From NCBI RefSeq assembly GCF_905475395.1, contig NC_058337.1, positions 138,701,172-138,765,171 of the forward strand: 64,000 nucleotides of DNA, given 5' to 3'. Shown here piece by piece: positions 1-11,345 of this stretch (positions are counted from its first letter, which is position 1; every line of letters begins with the position of its first letter). The notes under the pieces are model-generated. The model worked only from the letters and a program-made list of their open reading frames with translations. It ran no database searches and was not told where the DNA came from. This DNA comes from Chrysoperla carnea (Eukaryota > Arthropoda > Insecta > Neuroptera > Chrysopidae). A program made the translations under genes and the position numbers.

Positions 1-1
1 A

Positions 2-163
2 AAGCGAAAAGTGGACTATCCATCGGATGGCTTTTATCTGATTCGCAATTTTGCTAAATGCAAAACTCCTGAAAGTGTTATGTGTACTAATATCAGCGAA
101 CTGTTGAAAAAGGATTTTTGTAGTCATTTTGTTTGTATAAACCACTGTAGTTTTGATAAATAA
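2..163 (+). CDS. C-terminal fragment of an unrecognised protein
   Basis: An open frame enters from the left window edge and ends at a TAA, giving about 53 residues (…YPSDGFYLIRNFAKCKT…ending SFDK). There is no recognisable domain. It stops just before an IS256 fragment, so the stop could be native or created by the junction. I do not recognise it. Confidence 0.3.
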   Translation, partial: KRKVDYPSDGFYLIRNFAKCKTPESVMCTNISELLKKDFCSHFVCINHCSFDK

Positions 164-171
164 GGAGTCTT

Positions 172-677
172 TCCAATTAACTGTGTAAATTTTTTCAAAG
201 CCCTAGATTCTCCCTTCAAATTTAATTAAAAAATGAGCCATAGCCGCGTTCCAATTTGGGACAGGCATAGACCATTTTCTAGTCATATAATCAATTGCCA
301 AATATAAGCTTTTAAAAACAGCATTATCATTTGGGAAAACTCTCTTATTTTTAGTCACCTTACGTAACTGACTATTGACAGATTCCACAGCATTAGTTGT
401 ATAAATTATTTTCCTTATTTCTTCAGGATAGCCTTAGAAAATTATTAAATTATCCCAATTGGCATACCAGGACTTAGCAATTTGAGGATGTTGTTTATTC
501 CATTTTGCTTCAAAACTTTCCAAAGCAATGTGCTTCTTCTTCAGTACTAGCAGTATAAATAGGTTTTAAATCACCTGCAAGTTCTTTACGGTCCTAATAA
601 GATACATATCTTAAACTATTTCTGATTTGATGTACAATACATAATTGATGCTCAGTCTTTGGAAAAATGCTCCTATA
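172..677 (-). pseudogene. IS256-family transposase, broken C-terminal fragment
   Basis: The minus strand encodes the C-terminal part of a mutator-type (IS256) transposase: the stretch after the catalytic glutamate (AVESVNSQLRKVTKNKRVFP) and the typical ending NWNAAMAHFLIKFEGR. The upstream part runs to about 677 in several frames with stops. The same end, CTTTCCAATTAACTGTG, recurs at about 36712, so this is a repeated IS. The 5' half is missing: it is cut by the end of the IS21-like element at about 678. Confidence 0.7.
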
Positions 678-863
678 GTGTCATTGTCAATTAGAAAGGG
701 CCCAGTAAATTACGTCAAAAAGGAACCACTATGCAACGACAGTTTTCTTTGCCTAGGGTTGACAGTTTTCTTTGCCGGTTATGGTGGTAGTGCATTGCTC
801 ATCTCAATCACCTTGTTATCTATTGTATTACTTCAGTTTTAAATTGTTTGAATGTTGTCATCC

Positions 864-1655
864 CTAATTCTTATTAGGATTTAAATCATAATTAAGCATT
901 ATAAATAACTCATTTAGAGCATCTTTAGCAGAATAATTATTATTGCCTTCGTAATGTGCTGTAGCAACTAATTCCTTTATCACTGCTCTTATTGATAACC
1001 ATACAATTAAATTGTCATGTTTTTGCCTATTATAATGTATTGATATCCTTTCAAATTCAGGATAATTAGCTATATCTTCTTCAACATATGGCATGAACAT
1101 TTCTAATGATTCATTTACCATTGCTTGATCTGAAGAGCTTGATAATCTTTTTGTTCCTACTTCATCGTTGAGATTTATCACATGATTAACATTATGGATT
1201 TTACTATCAAGAAAAATGTGATCAAAATTCTGATCTAATAGTGCTTGTATCTCTTGTCTATTCTGGATTACAGTGAATTTATTAGAATGAGCAAAACTAG
1301 TTATTTCCATAATGGTTTGGGGTATGTGCTTTCCTAAAAAATTGATTATACATACTGCTCTCTGTAACGATTTTAAGTCTGAGTGTAATATAGAGCCTTG
1401 CTTAATACATCCAGTTGCTAAGATTACAGGATAAAACTCTTCTGGTACATCTTGATACTATACCTCTAAATCCAAATTTTTGGCTTCTTTATAATATAAT
1501 AATACAAAATTCCTTTTATTCTCAAATCCTATACATTTTAGTTTTTTTAAAGCTCTGACTAGCAAATCTTCATTGTGAACCTTATAAATCATTGGCTCAT
1601 TGGTAGTGGTATGGATTACTGTATAATTATTATCATTAACACCATTAGTTATCAT
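864..1655 (-). pseudogene. third gene of the IS21-like element (function unknown), broken
   Basis: The frame starts ATG-ATA-ACT just after istB and runs to 864; it is interrupted by an in-frame TAG at about 1455. The N-terminal part lacks a few residues (TNEPMIYKV) compared with the second copy (TNEPMMPVRLYYKV). The total is about 264 codons, with no domain I recognise. Because both IS21 copies carry it directly behind istB, it belongs to the element and is not a chance neighbour. It could be a passenger or an accessory transposition gene. Confidence 0.6.
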
Positions 1656-1661
1656 ACTATT

Positions 1662-3293
1662 TATTCTCCTCCACCTGTTTTAGTAATGCACTTTTTCTTC
1701 TATAACTATCTGATTGAATTTCTAAAATCGTAGCATGATGGATGAGCCTATCAATCGCTGCTACAGTCATAGAATTAGTAGTAAAATACTGTCCCATTCA
1801 CTAAAAAGTTGGTTAGCAGTTACAATCATACTACCAACCTGAATTCTGGATTAGCTAATTTTGATATATAGCAGGTTTATTAGGTTTCATACAGTATGCA
1901 ATTAGGGCGGATAAGATATGTACGAAGGCATTCCAAATTGATCTATGTCTTGTATGTTCGATCTCGAAAGAACCCTTCAGCAGACTAAATACTGTTTCGA
2001 TAATTGAGCGTATGCGTAATAATATTTTTTCAAATAATGGCATAAGTTTATTCTTCATTTTCTTCTTTATGCCAGTTACTAACTTGAGTCCTTTACTGTA
2101 TAGATCATCAAAAAGCTCTTGTTTGATATAACCCTTATCGCCAAACAATAATCCCGTGATATGTTTGGTGATTGTCGAAACCGGTGCTCTATCATCTACA
2201 TTACCAGGCGTTAGTTTTAGACCTTGAATCTAACCTTTTTCGTTAATAAGCAAATGTAATTTTAGACCAAAAAACCAACTTTTTGTTGTTTTACCCAAAG
2301 CAGCAATACCAGCAAATACTTTATTATGAGAGATTCTTTTTGGATGACAAACTTCTAAAGATGTGGCGTCAATAGAGTTACAAAGTCTGATTTATATAAT
2401 TGTAGATAGGACATATAAAAATATTTAAAGTTTTTACAAGGTGATTGATAGTATAAAAGCACTATTGTTAACAGCTCAGAATAGCTTATTTTAGGCTTTC
2501 TTGTAGGATTTTTATTAATTAATGGTAAAAATGATTTATTAATCCATTGCTCGCTAATTTTACAAAAATCATCGACAAAACAAAATAATGCAGTAATATC
2601 TTTCTTCATGGGGATACTCTTGTTTTTTTTTGCTAAAAATTATATAGAGTATCTTCTATCCCTTGTAAATACTTACTTCCAAACCTGGAGTAATCCAGAA
2701 TTCAGGTTACCAGATTCATATCGTTGAGAAATCAACTCAAGCAATACATGTGTTTCTCCTTCATCTTTACGTACATAACCAATATCATCAAGGATAATAA
2801 CATCATACTTATCTAATTTGGTCAGTTCATTTGGTAATCTATACTTTTTACGTGCAGCTTGTAAAAGCTGTACTAATTTAATAGTAGATATAAATAATAC
2901 CTTAACATGGTGCTCCACTAAAGCATATCCTATTGCAGCCGCTAAGTGACTTTTGCCTACTCCAGACGGACCGAAGATTAAAAGATTTTCTGATCTCTTT
3001 ATCCAGGCAGTATTAAAAGCTAATTCCTCTACCTTAGCTTTATTAAGTGGCTGTACTTGGCTAAAATCAAAAGTGGTTAAAGATTTACCAGGTGGTAAAT
3101 GTGCTTTCCTAAGATAAGCTTGTACTTTTTTCCTATGACGTGTCTCTACCTCCTGTTTTAAAAGAATAGAAATCAGTTTATTATAACTCCATCCTTCAAT
3201 TTTTGCCTTCTCTAAAAATTTTTCCCATGTCTCAAGTATAGTCAATAATCCTAATTCTTTTAGAAGAATTGGTAAAGTTGCAGAATCATGCAT
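1662..3293 (-). pseudogene. istB: IstB-like ATPase of the IS21 element, split by IS982
   Basis: IstB is the AAA+ ATP-dependent target-selection partner of the IstA transposase. The start overlaps the end of istA (3286-3293). Visible motifs are Walker A GPSGVGKSHLAAA (about residue 107) and Walker B VIILDDIGY. The frame ends at the IS982 copy at 2708, and the last quarter (MIVTANQ… to EEN) resumes at 1835 on the far side with further damage. Flanking ACC is duplicated around the IS982. The gene is not functional. Confidence 0.85.
1836..2708 (-). mobile_element. IS982-family element A, internally deleted
   Basis: It is bounded by the inverted repeats AACCTGAATTCTGGATTA / TAATCCAGAATTCAGGTT and flanked by a 3-bp duplication ACC inside istB. 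The transposase start (MKKDITALFCFVDDFCK, 2609) and its end (…IAYCMKPNKPAI, 1855) are both present, but a middle piece of roughly 100-plus bases between the FVTL and the DATS regions is missing. It cannot make its own transposase. Confidence 0.88.
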
Positions 3294-3908
3294 AACAACC
3301 TCCTACAGCAAACACAGATAAAAGATGATCATATGTTTGTAGCGAATGTTGTGTTACTCCTATAGATGGTAATAATAAATTATTACTACAAGATTGAAAC
3401 CGTATTTGCAATAAACTCAAAGAAGGTATCTGACCTTTAGCAAAAGATGACAGCACAAATTCGCCCAGTGCCAGTTCACAATCATAATCAGCAGCTAACT
3501 TTAAAATACCTACCATTAATTTATTCGCATGCTTTTGCTTACAATGCTGATTAATCAAATTCCAAACCTGAATTCTGGATTACTCCAGGTTTGGAAGTAA
3601 GTATTTACAAGGGATAGAGATACTCTATATAATTTTTAGCAAAAAAAAAACAAGAGTATCCCCATGAAGAAAGATATTACTGCATTATTTTGTTTTGTCG
3701 ATGATTTTTGTAAAATTAGCGAGCAATGGATTAATAAATCATTTTTACCATTAATTAATAAAAATCGTACAAGAAAGCCTAAAATAAGCTATTCTGAGCT
3801 GTTAACAATAGTGCTTTTATACTATCAATCACCTTGTAAAAACTTTAAATATTTTTATATGTCCTATCTACAATTATATAAATCAGACTTTGTAACTCTT
3901 CCATCATA

Positions 3909-5020
3909 TACCTCTAGTAAATGAATAATTGCTTAGAGTAAGATAATATGCTAATCAAGTAACTATGGAATATAAAAAACTAGCAGTAATAGAAAGACAA
4001 GAATTAAAAGCCCATCATAAGCAGGAGAGAGATAGTAGGATTAGAGACCGGATCAAAGCTGTTCTTATGTATGATAATGGATATAGTATTGCTGAGATAT
4101 CAACAGTGTTATTACTGAGTGATGAGGGGATAAGAAAACATTTAATAGATTATCATAAAGATAAGAAGCTTAAGCCTGAAAATGGTGGTAGTTACAGCAA
4201 GCTTACTGTAGTTCAGGAAGCAGAGTTAATAGTTCATTTTGAAGATAATAATTATGTTTATGCTAGAGATATAGGTTTGTACATAGAACGTCAATATGGA
4301 GTAATCTACACATTAGCTGGGGTAATCAAGCTGTTACACAGATTAGGTTTTAGTTATAAAAAACCTAAGTTAATTCCTGGGAAAATAGATTTAGCCAAGC
4401 AGGAGGAATTTAAGCTGCAATATAGTTTATTAAAGAATAATTTAGCTAAGGATGAGTCTATTTACTTTATGGATAGTGTTCATCCTCAATATCAGACTAG
4501 AGCTAGATTTGGTTGGATTAGGAAGAATACAGTTAAAACGTTACCAAGCTTTAGTGGATGGAAACGTAAGCATATTATGGGTGCAATTGATATAAAAAAT
4601 CTAAATTTAGTAACAACTGATAATCCTAAAGTTAATGGTGATTACATCATTGAATTTTTAAAGAAATTGGAAGAAAATAACCAAGAGAAAAGCAAAATTT
4701 ACTTGATATGTGATAATGCAGGATATCATAGGTCAAAAAAGGTAAAAGAATATCTACAAAACAGTAAAATAGAACTATTATTTTTGCCACCATATAGTCC
4801 TAATCTTAATCCAATTGAACGACTGTGGAAATTATATTTTAATTGTATTCTGTTGTCAGTAACAATAAATTTTATTAAAATTTTGATGCATTTACTGAAT
4901 CTATAAGAGCATTTTTTGAAAATATTGAAAAATATAGAAGTAGAATTTCTTCATTGGTAAATGACAATTTTCAAACCATTGGTCCTAATCACTTTACCAA
5001 CTCTTCATGTAAAAGAAGTA
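3909..5020 (+). mobile_element. IS630-family element (type A) inside IS982-B
   Basis: It sits in the IS982 transposase and leaves a TA duplication, as IS630/Tc1 elements do (host sequence ATCATATACTCG is reconstituted). The ends are imperfect inverted repeats starting TACCTCTAGTAAATGAA and TACTTCTTTTACATGAA. This is the only copy of this type in the window, and its sequence is distinct from the type B IS630 copies. Confidence 0.75.
3965..5020 (+). pseudogene. IS630-family transposase (type A), frameshifted near the C-terminus
   Basis: About 313 residues are open. The N-terminal HTH is followed by the DDE core: YFMDSVHPQYQTR, ICDNAGYHRSKKVK and PPYSPNLNPIERLW (D, D and E). After IERLWK the frame is lost around 4835-4890, and the normal C-terminus (FTESIRAFFENIEKYRSRISS…) continues in another frame up to the IS end. 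Probably inactive. Confidence 0.8.
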
Positions 5021-5934
5021 TATACTCGTTTTGTAGCTCTAAAACCAATAGTTTTGAGTTATTTAGTTTTATTACTTGAATGGTATACGCAGAAAGCTAA
5101 ATCTACAGGAGTTTCTTATATTGACGCCACATCTTTAGAAGTTTGTCATCCAAAAAGAATTTCTCGTAATAAAGTATTTGCTGGTATTGCTGCTTTGGGT
5201 AAAACAACAAAAAGTTGGTTTTTTGGTCTAAAATTACATTTGCTTATTAACGAAAAAGGCCAGATTCAAGGTCTAAAACTAACCCCTGGTAATGTAGATG
5301 ATAGAGCACCGGTTTAGACAATCAACAAACATATCACAGGATTATTGTTTGGCGATAAGGGTTATATCAAACAAGAGCTTTTTGATGATCTATACAGTAA
5401 AGGACTCAAGTTAGTAACTGGCATAAAGAAGAAAATGAAGAATAAACTTATACCATTATTTGAAAAAATATTATTACGCAAACGCTCAATTATCGAAACA
5501 GTATCTAGTCTGCTGAAGGGTTCTTTCGAGATCGAACATACAAGACATAGATCAATTTGGAATGCCTTCGTACATATCTTATCCGCCCTAATTGCATACT
5601 GTATGAAACCTAATAAACCTGCTATATCTCAAAATTAGCTAATCCAGAATTCAGGTTCCAAATGTTTTTATATGTCTCATTTGGTAAAATATCATCCCGT
5701 AGAATAGAACCACGAAATGCTACAGACTTCTTTATCAAAGAATTTACTAAATGGCGGTAATTAATACATCTAGATCTTTGCCATTTTTTTTTTTTATCAA
5801 CTCTTACTTTCGCTAGATTTAAAACATGATCAGCACCTAAATAACATGCAAGATAACTATCATAAATATGAATCTTCAGTTGATGACCAACCAAACGTGA
5901 TGGTACAGTATACATAACTTTTTGTACCGATATA

Positions 5935-6052
5935 GGGACTGTTGTGAGATGAATTTTTGTTTAAAATTTTCAAATTTTAGGACGAAAGTATCAGGGTTTC
6001 GGGGTATATATTTTATAATTTTATCAAAAATTTTTCATCTCGCAACAGTCCC
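5935..6052. mobile_element. 118-bp MITE in istA
   Basis: The ends form inverted repeats, GGGACTGTTGTGAGATGAA and its near complement TTCATCTCGCAACAGTCCC. A 5-bp direct repeat ATATA flanks it (5930-5934 and 6053-6057). Removing the element and one ATATA restores the istA frame exactly. There is no coding capacity. The family of its mobilising transposase is not visible here; the GGGNCTGTTG ends are reminiscent of IS5-group elements, which is inference. Confidence 0.8.
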
Positions 6053-6738
6053 ATATAGTACTAGACGTTGTTACCCTTGCAGTGATCTCAGTAAAATCAA
6101 TCGTTCTTTTTTGACGTAGTAATTGTAAATAAGGTCGCTCAATATTAAGTTGTGCTTCATGACGGTTATTGTGTTTTTGAACTATCACATCTATAATATC
6201 TTGATATTCTTCAACTGATTTAAAATCATATGAACCACGGAGTAAAAGAGCTTGTGCTAACCTTCTTTTTAGATGCCCATGTGCTGCTTCAACACTGCCA
6301 TTTTCATGTCCTTTACCTCGATTATTTCTGGTAGCAATCATACCATAATGGATACATATTGCTTCATAACTTTTAGTTATATCTTCTGCACTATTTGAAT
6401 AGAGATTTTTAAAAGCTGCTGATAAACTATCTGTTCTATGCTCACGTGGGCAGCCACCTAACTTCCATAAAGCATCCTGTAGTGATTGAGATAAAGCAGT
6501 AAAGCTCTCTCCACCTTGAATAATTTTCATAAAAGACCAATTGCTATAAGCTAAGCGAAAGTGATATAAAATATGCTGAAATACCTGACCTTTAATTGTA
6601 ATATTAATACCTTTTAAGACAGTGAAATCTGATAAACATTGATGTCCCGGTTCATGTAACTGACGTAAAACAATTTCTTTCTCCGGACCATGTAGTGCTT
6701 TCCACTTACTAACACGTCTTTGCATAGTTCTTAATATA

Positions 6739-7700
6739 TAGCAATAATCATTAAGGTACTGACAAAATGAAAGTATCATGTCATACTAAGCAATTATTAA
6801 TAAATATATAAAGAGATATGGCACGAGCATATGCAATAGAACTAAGACTAAGAGTTATAAAAGCTGTAGAAGCAGGGATACGAATAAGTAAGGTAAGAAA
6901 ATTATTTAATGTAAGTCGTGATACTATATATAAATGGAAAAAATTAAAGGATAAGCAAGGTACTTTAGAGGCAGCTACTGGTTATCAGAGAGGTCATAGT
7001 CATAAGATCAAAGATTCAGAATCTTTTAAAGAATTTTTCAAAGCTAATATGAATAAAACATCAAAGGATATAGCAAAGCAATGGGGCAATATTTCATCTG
7101 TAACTATTTTAAGACATATCAGAAAGCTTGGTTATAGCTATAAAAAAAACATATTATCATCCGAAAAGAGATATTGAATTAAGAAATGAATTTATTGCAA
7201 AGATAAAAACCATTACAAAAGATAAATTAGTATATCTTGATGAATCTGGAATAGAGGATAATGTTTGCAAAGAGTATGGATGGAGTATTATAGGACAAAG
7301 ATGTTATGGAGCAAAGGTATATCAACATAAATTGAGAATAAGTATGATAGCTGGTCTTTGTAATGGCAATCTTATTGCTCCTATTATATTTGAAGGTAAT
7401 TGTAATACAGAGGTCTTTAAAACTTATATTAGGGATGTATTAATTACAGAATTACAACCTGGGCAAACCGTCATTATGGATAACATTAATTTTCATAAAA
7501 ATTCTAAAGTTAAGGAGTTAATCGAATCCGTTGGTTGTAGCATACTGTTTTTACCAACTTACTCGCCTGATTTGAATCCTATAGAGCATTACTGGTTTAA
7601 GATAAAAAATGAAATTAGGAAAGTTGTAGGAGATTTTAAAACATTCTATGATGCTGTTTTTAATACTATTAAATTGTCAGTACCTTAATGATTCTTGCTA
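6739..7700 (+). mobile_element. IS630-family element (type B), copy 1
   Basis: It is bounded by TAGCAAGAATCATTAAGG-type inverted repeats (left end with one change, TAGCAATAATC). It is 962 bp long and flanked by TA. It abuts the truncated istA on the left. Near-identical copies lie at 30723, 43526 and 46668, with fragments at 59945 and 63765, so this IS amplified recently. Confidence 0.9.
6818..7688 (+). CDS. IS630-family transposase (type B), two overlapping frames
   Basis: Frame 1 (6818-7177) gives the HTH half (MARAYAIELRLRVIKAVEAG…LGYSYKK). Frame 2 (7128-7688) gives the catalytic half: LVYLDESGIED, VIMDNINFHKN and YSPDLNPIEHYW (D, D, E). They meet at a run of eight A's (7142-7149). Three copies in the window have the same eight-A run, so slippage or frameshifting to make the full protein is plausible, as is known for some IS630 elements. 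The protein ends TIKLSVP. Confidence 0.8.
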
Positions 7701-7714
7701 TATAATATAAATAT

Positions 7715-7741
7715 TTATTAACTATTTTTAGCAGTTAATAA
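7715..7741 (-). terminator. stem-loop downstream of mutS
   Basis: TTATTAACT and AGTTAATAA form a 9-bp stem with a 9-nt loop seven bases past the mutS stop codon. The stem is AT-only and the following T tract is poor, so it is a weak terminator candidate. Confidence 0.4.
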
Positions 7742-7747
7742 TTGTTA

Positions 7748-10423
7748 TTATTTAATAAAATTGCTTTTTAATTGATATAATAGCTCTAAAGCTTCTTTAG
7801 GCGAGAGTTTATCAGGATCTATGGTTTTAAATTTTTCTTCAAGTTTAGAATTCTGCATCTGTTTAGGAGGCTCAAGAGCAAATAAACTTAAATTATTTGA
7901 CTCTGTCGATAAAATATTCTTTCCTTTACCTGCTGCATTTTTTTCAAATTTGAGCAGAATCTGCTCGGCTCTATTAATAACGCTTGCAGGAAGCCCTGCT
8001 AAGGCTGCAACAGGGATGCCATACGATCTATCAGCTGCACCTGCTATAATATTATGTAAAAATAAAATATCTTTGCCTGATTCCTCAATAGCAATAGTGT
8101 AATTTTGCATAGCTGGCAGAAAATTATCCATAATAGTTAGCTCATGATAATGAGTTGCAAACAAACAGCGACATTTCAATTTATCATGGATATATTCCAG
8201 CACCGACCAAGCAATAGATATGCCATCATAAGCTGAAGTACCTCTGCCGACTTCATCTAATATAATTAGGGAGTTTTTGGTAGATTGTGCAAGGATCGCC
8301 GATGTCTCTAGCATCTCTGCCATAAAAGTCGATTGTCCTTTAATCAGGTCGTCAGCTGCCCCGATTCTGCTAAATATCTTATCCACCATCCCTATTCTAG
8401 CACTTTTAGCAGGCACAAATGAGCCTATTTGAGCAATGATGGCGATTATGGCATTTTGCCTCAGGAAAGTACTTTTACCTGCCATATTAGGACCGGTAAT
8501 TAGCCAAATACGCTCCGCTTCCGATAAATGACAATCATTATGCACAAAGCTTTTTCTTTCTTTATTCAAAGCTTCTTCGACTACCGGATGACGCCCTTTA
8601 ACGATGTCAAAGCTTAAATCATCGGTAAATTCAGGTCTGATATAATCATTTTCACTTGCAATATAAGCAAAGTTACAAAATACATCAATATCACTTAGAG
8701 AACTGGCAAGAATCCGTAAATAATCGGATTGCTTCGTTACCCGCTTGCATATATCTTCGTATAACTCTTTTTCTAGACTTACTACTAAGGTTTTAGCATT
8801 AACTAGATCGCTTTCTAGTTTTTGCAGCTCAGCCGTACTATAACGCGCGCTGTTAACAGTCGTTTGACGATGAATAAATTTAGGATCATTAATCTTATTA
8901 GCATTTTTAGCGGTGATATCGATAAACAGCCCTATCACATTATTGTGAGATATTTTTAAACTATCTATTCCCGTTTCTCTTTTATACTGATCTTTTAGTT
9001 TTTCAATATGTAATTTGCCGTTATTAATCAAATCATGCAACTGTAATACTTTCGGATGGTATGAGTGTTTTATAACACCCCCATCATTTAAATTATTCGG
9101 AGCATCTTCACATATGCTTTCTTCTATTAAATTATATAGCTCATCATTTCTTATTAATGGCTTAACAATTTTTTCAATAAAGCTTGGTAGCTCAAAACCA
9201 TAATTATCAAAAAATATTTCTTTGATAGAGTTAGCCGTCTCTATCGTATATTTAATACTAAGCAAATCACGCCCCGAAGCTCTATTCATAGTAATACGGG
9301 TTAAACAACGCTCTTCTAAGTTCGCTCAACTAGTTTTCTTTAGTAGCTCACAGACTTTTGCGGTTATATCTAGATTAGAATGGAAAAACTCCGTTATATT
9401 TAAACGCTGATTTATTTTATGAGTATCAGTTAACGGGCTTGATAGGAAGTTATATAACAACCGCCCACCTTGTTTAGTAACAGTGTGGTTAAGGGTGCTA
9501 AGCAAGCTTCCTTTATTCCCTCCGCATGAATTTGTGACGATCTCAAGATTGCGTCTTGTTGAAAAATCAATTGTCATGTAGCTATGAAAATCGATAATCT
9601 TTGGCTTTGGTAAATTGGGGATATTCTCTTTTTGCGTTAGGGTAAGATATTCCAAAATACTACCTATCGCACAAATTTGACTGCTAGATATTTCCCCTAC
9701 CCCTTTAATATCTCGCATTTTATAAAAATCTAGAATAATTTTTTCACACTTATTAGCGGCAAAAAAGCTATCGACTTGGTAAGTGATGCGGAAATTTTGT
9801 TGCTTGGAAATATTACTTGTAAGGTCGGATGACCTTAAATGCTCGCTAAGCAGAATTTCACGAGGTTTTAGGCGGGCAAGTTCATTAAGAATTTCAAGCT
9901 CAGGAACATTAACCACAAAAATCGTGGAAGTAGAAAGATCAGCATAACAAAGTGCTGACGTATCTTTGTTTTTCGGCACAACAAGACTTGCTAGATAATT
10001 CGGCTCAGCTGTAGTAATCAGATTTTCTTCAATCACTGTGCCAGGTGTTATAATACGGGTAAAATTTCTGTTAACTACTGCCTTATAACCGCCTCTATTC
10101 TTTGCTTCTTCTGGAGTTTCGAGTTGATCGCAAATAGCGACCTTATAATTTTCTTCGATTGATTTAGTTAGGTAATTCTCAAGAGCATGGTAAGGTACGT
10201 CGCACATCGGGACTTCTTCATTACCATTCTTACCCCTCTTAGTTAGAGCAATACCGAGTACGCCGCTAGCAAGCACGGCATCTTCATAAAACATTTCATA
10301 AAAATCACCCATTCTAAAAAGCAATAAGCAATCTAGGTGAGCAAATTTAATATCTAAATATTGCTGCATCATTTTAGTAGCAGCATCATAACCATATTTA
10401 TGCTTAAACTCTTGAAAATTCAT
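7748..10423 (-). pseudogene. mutS: DNA mismatch repair ATPase MutS with an in-frame stop
   Basis: MutS recognises mismatches as a dimer and recruits MutL. The N-terminus has the mismatch-reading motif RMGDFYEMF (about residue 38). The ATPase part has Walker A GPNMAGKSTFLRQ, LIILDEVGRGTS and FATHYHELT. The total of about 891 codons matches the family. A single TGA at 9326-9328 (codon 366, between ELLKKTS and ANLEERCLTR) interrupts the clamp/lever region, with the same frame on both sides. No other break is visible. A truncated N-terminal product would lack the ATPase. In a living genome this would be a mutator allele. Confidence 0.92.
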
Positions 10424-10500
10424 ACCAAGTAAAATTATTTATATACTGGCTTATGACTATATAAGAATGTGCTAATGAATTAAATATATATTTTTTATTA

Positions 10501-10655
10501 TCAGATATTTAGATAATCATTGCCGTATTTTTCAACATATTCTTCATATTTACCTTTAAAATCGATAATATTTCTTTTATGAGAAAGAGCGATAATTCTA
10601 GTTGCTAGGCTTGTAAAGTCACGATCGTGAGTAACTAATATTACTGTACCCTCAA
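10501..10655 (-). pseudogene. ABC-F type ATPase, C-terminal remnant
   Basis: About 51 codons remain, ending at TGA: VILVTHDRDFTSLATRIIAL, which contains the switch histidine (H-loop), then DFKGKYEEYVEKYGNDYLNI. This fits the second nucleotide-binding domain of ABC-F proteins, soluble ATPases acting on ribosomes. Everything upstream is cut off by an IS200-like element at 10656. The sequence on the far side of that IS (13479) is a different gene, so the locus was rearranged. Confidence 0.7.
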
Positions 10656-11345
10656 ATCAACCACTTTCATCTGAGAGATAAAAATTTGATTATAGCGACT
10701 AGAAGTCGCATATCAAGCTAAAGCTTATTCGAGTCTTATGTTAGAAATCATGTCTAACATAATGCTTATTAATATATTCATTAATTATATCATCAGTCAC
10801 ATTACCACTAGTAACCTGAATTCTGGATTAGCTAATTTTGAGATATAGCAGGTTTATTAGGTTTCATACAGTATGCAATTAGGGCGGATAAGATATGTAC
10901 GAAGGCATTCCAAATTGATTTATGTCTTGTATGTTCGATCTCGAAAGAACCCTTCAGCAGACTAAATACTGTTGCGATAATTGAGCGTTTGCGTAATAAT
11001 ATTTTTTCAAATAATGGCATAAGTTTATTCTTCATTTTCTTCTTTATGCCAGTTACTAACTTGAGCCCTTTACTGTATAGATCATCAAAAAGCTCTTGTT
11101 TGATATAACCCTTATCGCCAAACAATAATCCCGTGATATGTTTGGTGATTGTCGAAACCGGTGCTCTATCATCTACATTACCAGGCGTTAGTTTTAGACC
11201 TTGAATCTGACCTTTTTCGTTAATAAGCAAATGTAATTTTAGACCAAAAAACCAACTTTTTGTTGTTTTACCCAAAGCAGCAATACCAGCAAATACTTTA
11301 TTACGAGAGATTCTTTTTGGATGACAAACTTCTAAAGATGTGGCG

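Larger units (their letters stand above)
3565..5657 (+). mobile_element. IS982-family element B, split by an IS630
   Basis: The termini AACCTGAATTCTGG… and …CCAGAATTCAGGTT are intact and flanked by the 3-bp repeat CCA in istA. The transposase begins at 3664 and resumes after the inner IS630 with FVALKP, then SYIDATSLEVCH, GDKGYIKQEL and KRSIIETV (the D, D and E regions). A stop follows APV at 5317. TSDs of 3 bp at copies A, B and C define the target-duplication length for this family member. Confidence 0.88.
678..6736 (-). mobile_element. IS21-like element, copy 1, heavily interrupted
   Basis: Reading on the minus strand, the order is istA, istB and a third gene, the same order as the second copy at 44490-46470. 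It is broken by an IS982 (1836-2708) in istB, a second IS982 (3565-5657) in istA, a MITE (5935-6052) in istA, and is cut at its 5' end by an IS630 (6739-7700). Once the inserts are set aside, the parts line up with the second copy. The 3' end carries the segment with GTAAATTACGTCAAAAAGG, which recurs at about 63180. Confidence 0.8.
3286..6736 (-). pseudogene. istA: IstA-like transposase of the IS21 element, in three pieces
   Basis: IstA is the DDE transposase of IS21. Piece 1 (about 6736-6058) has the integrase core, with HRTDSLSAAF and the glutamate context NGSVEAAHGHLKRR. Piece 2 (5929-5661) continues in the same frame across the MITE. Piece 3 (3558-3286) is the C-terminus ending FAVGGCYA, across the IS982 insertion. 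The N-terminal HTH region is absent because an IS630 abuts at 6739. The reading frame is consistent across both inserts, so the inserts did the damage. Confidence 0.82.

Noticed and set aside
645-842. 65-codon frame with a hydrophobic C-terminus
   Set aside because: It spans the junction between an IS256 fragment and the IS21 end; no family and no consistent upstream signal.
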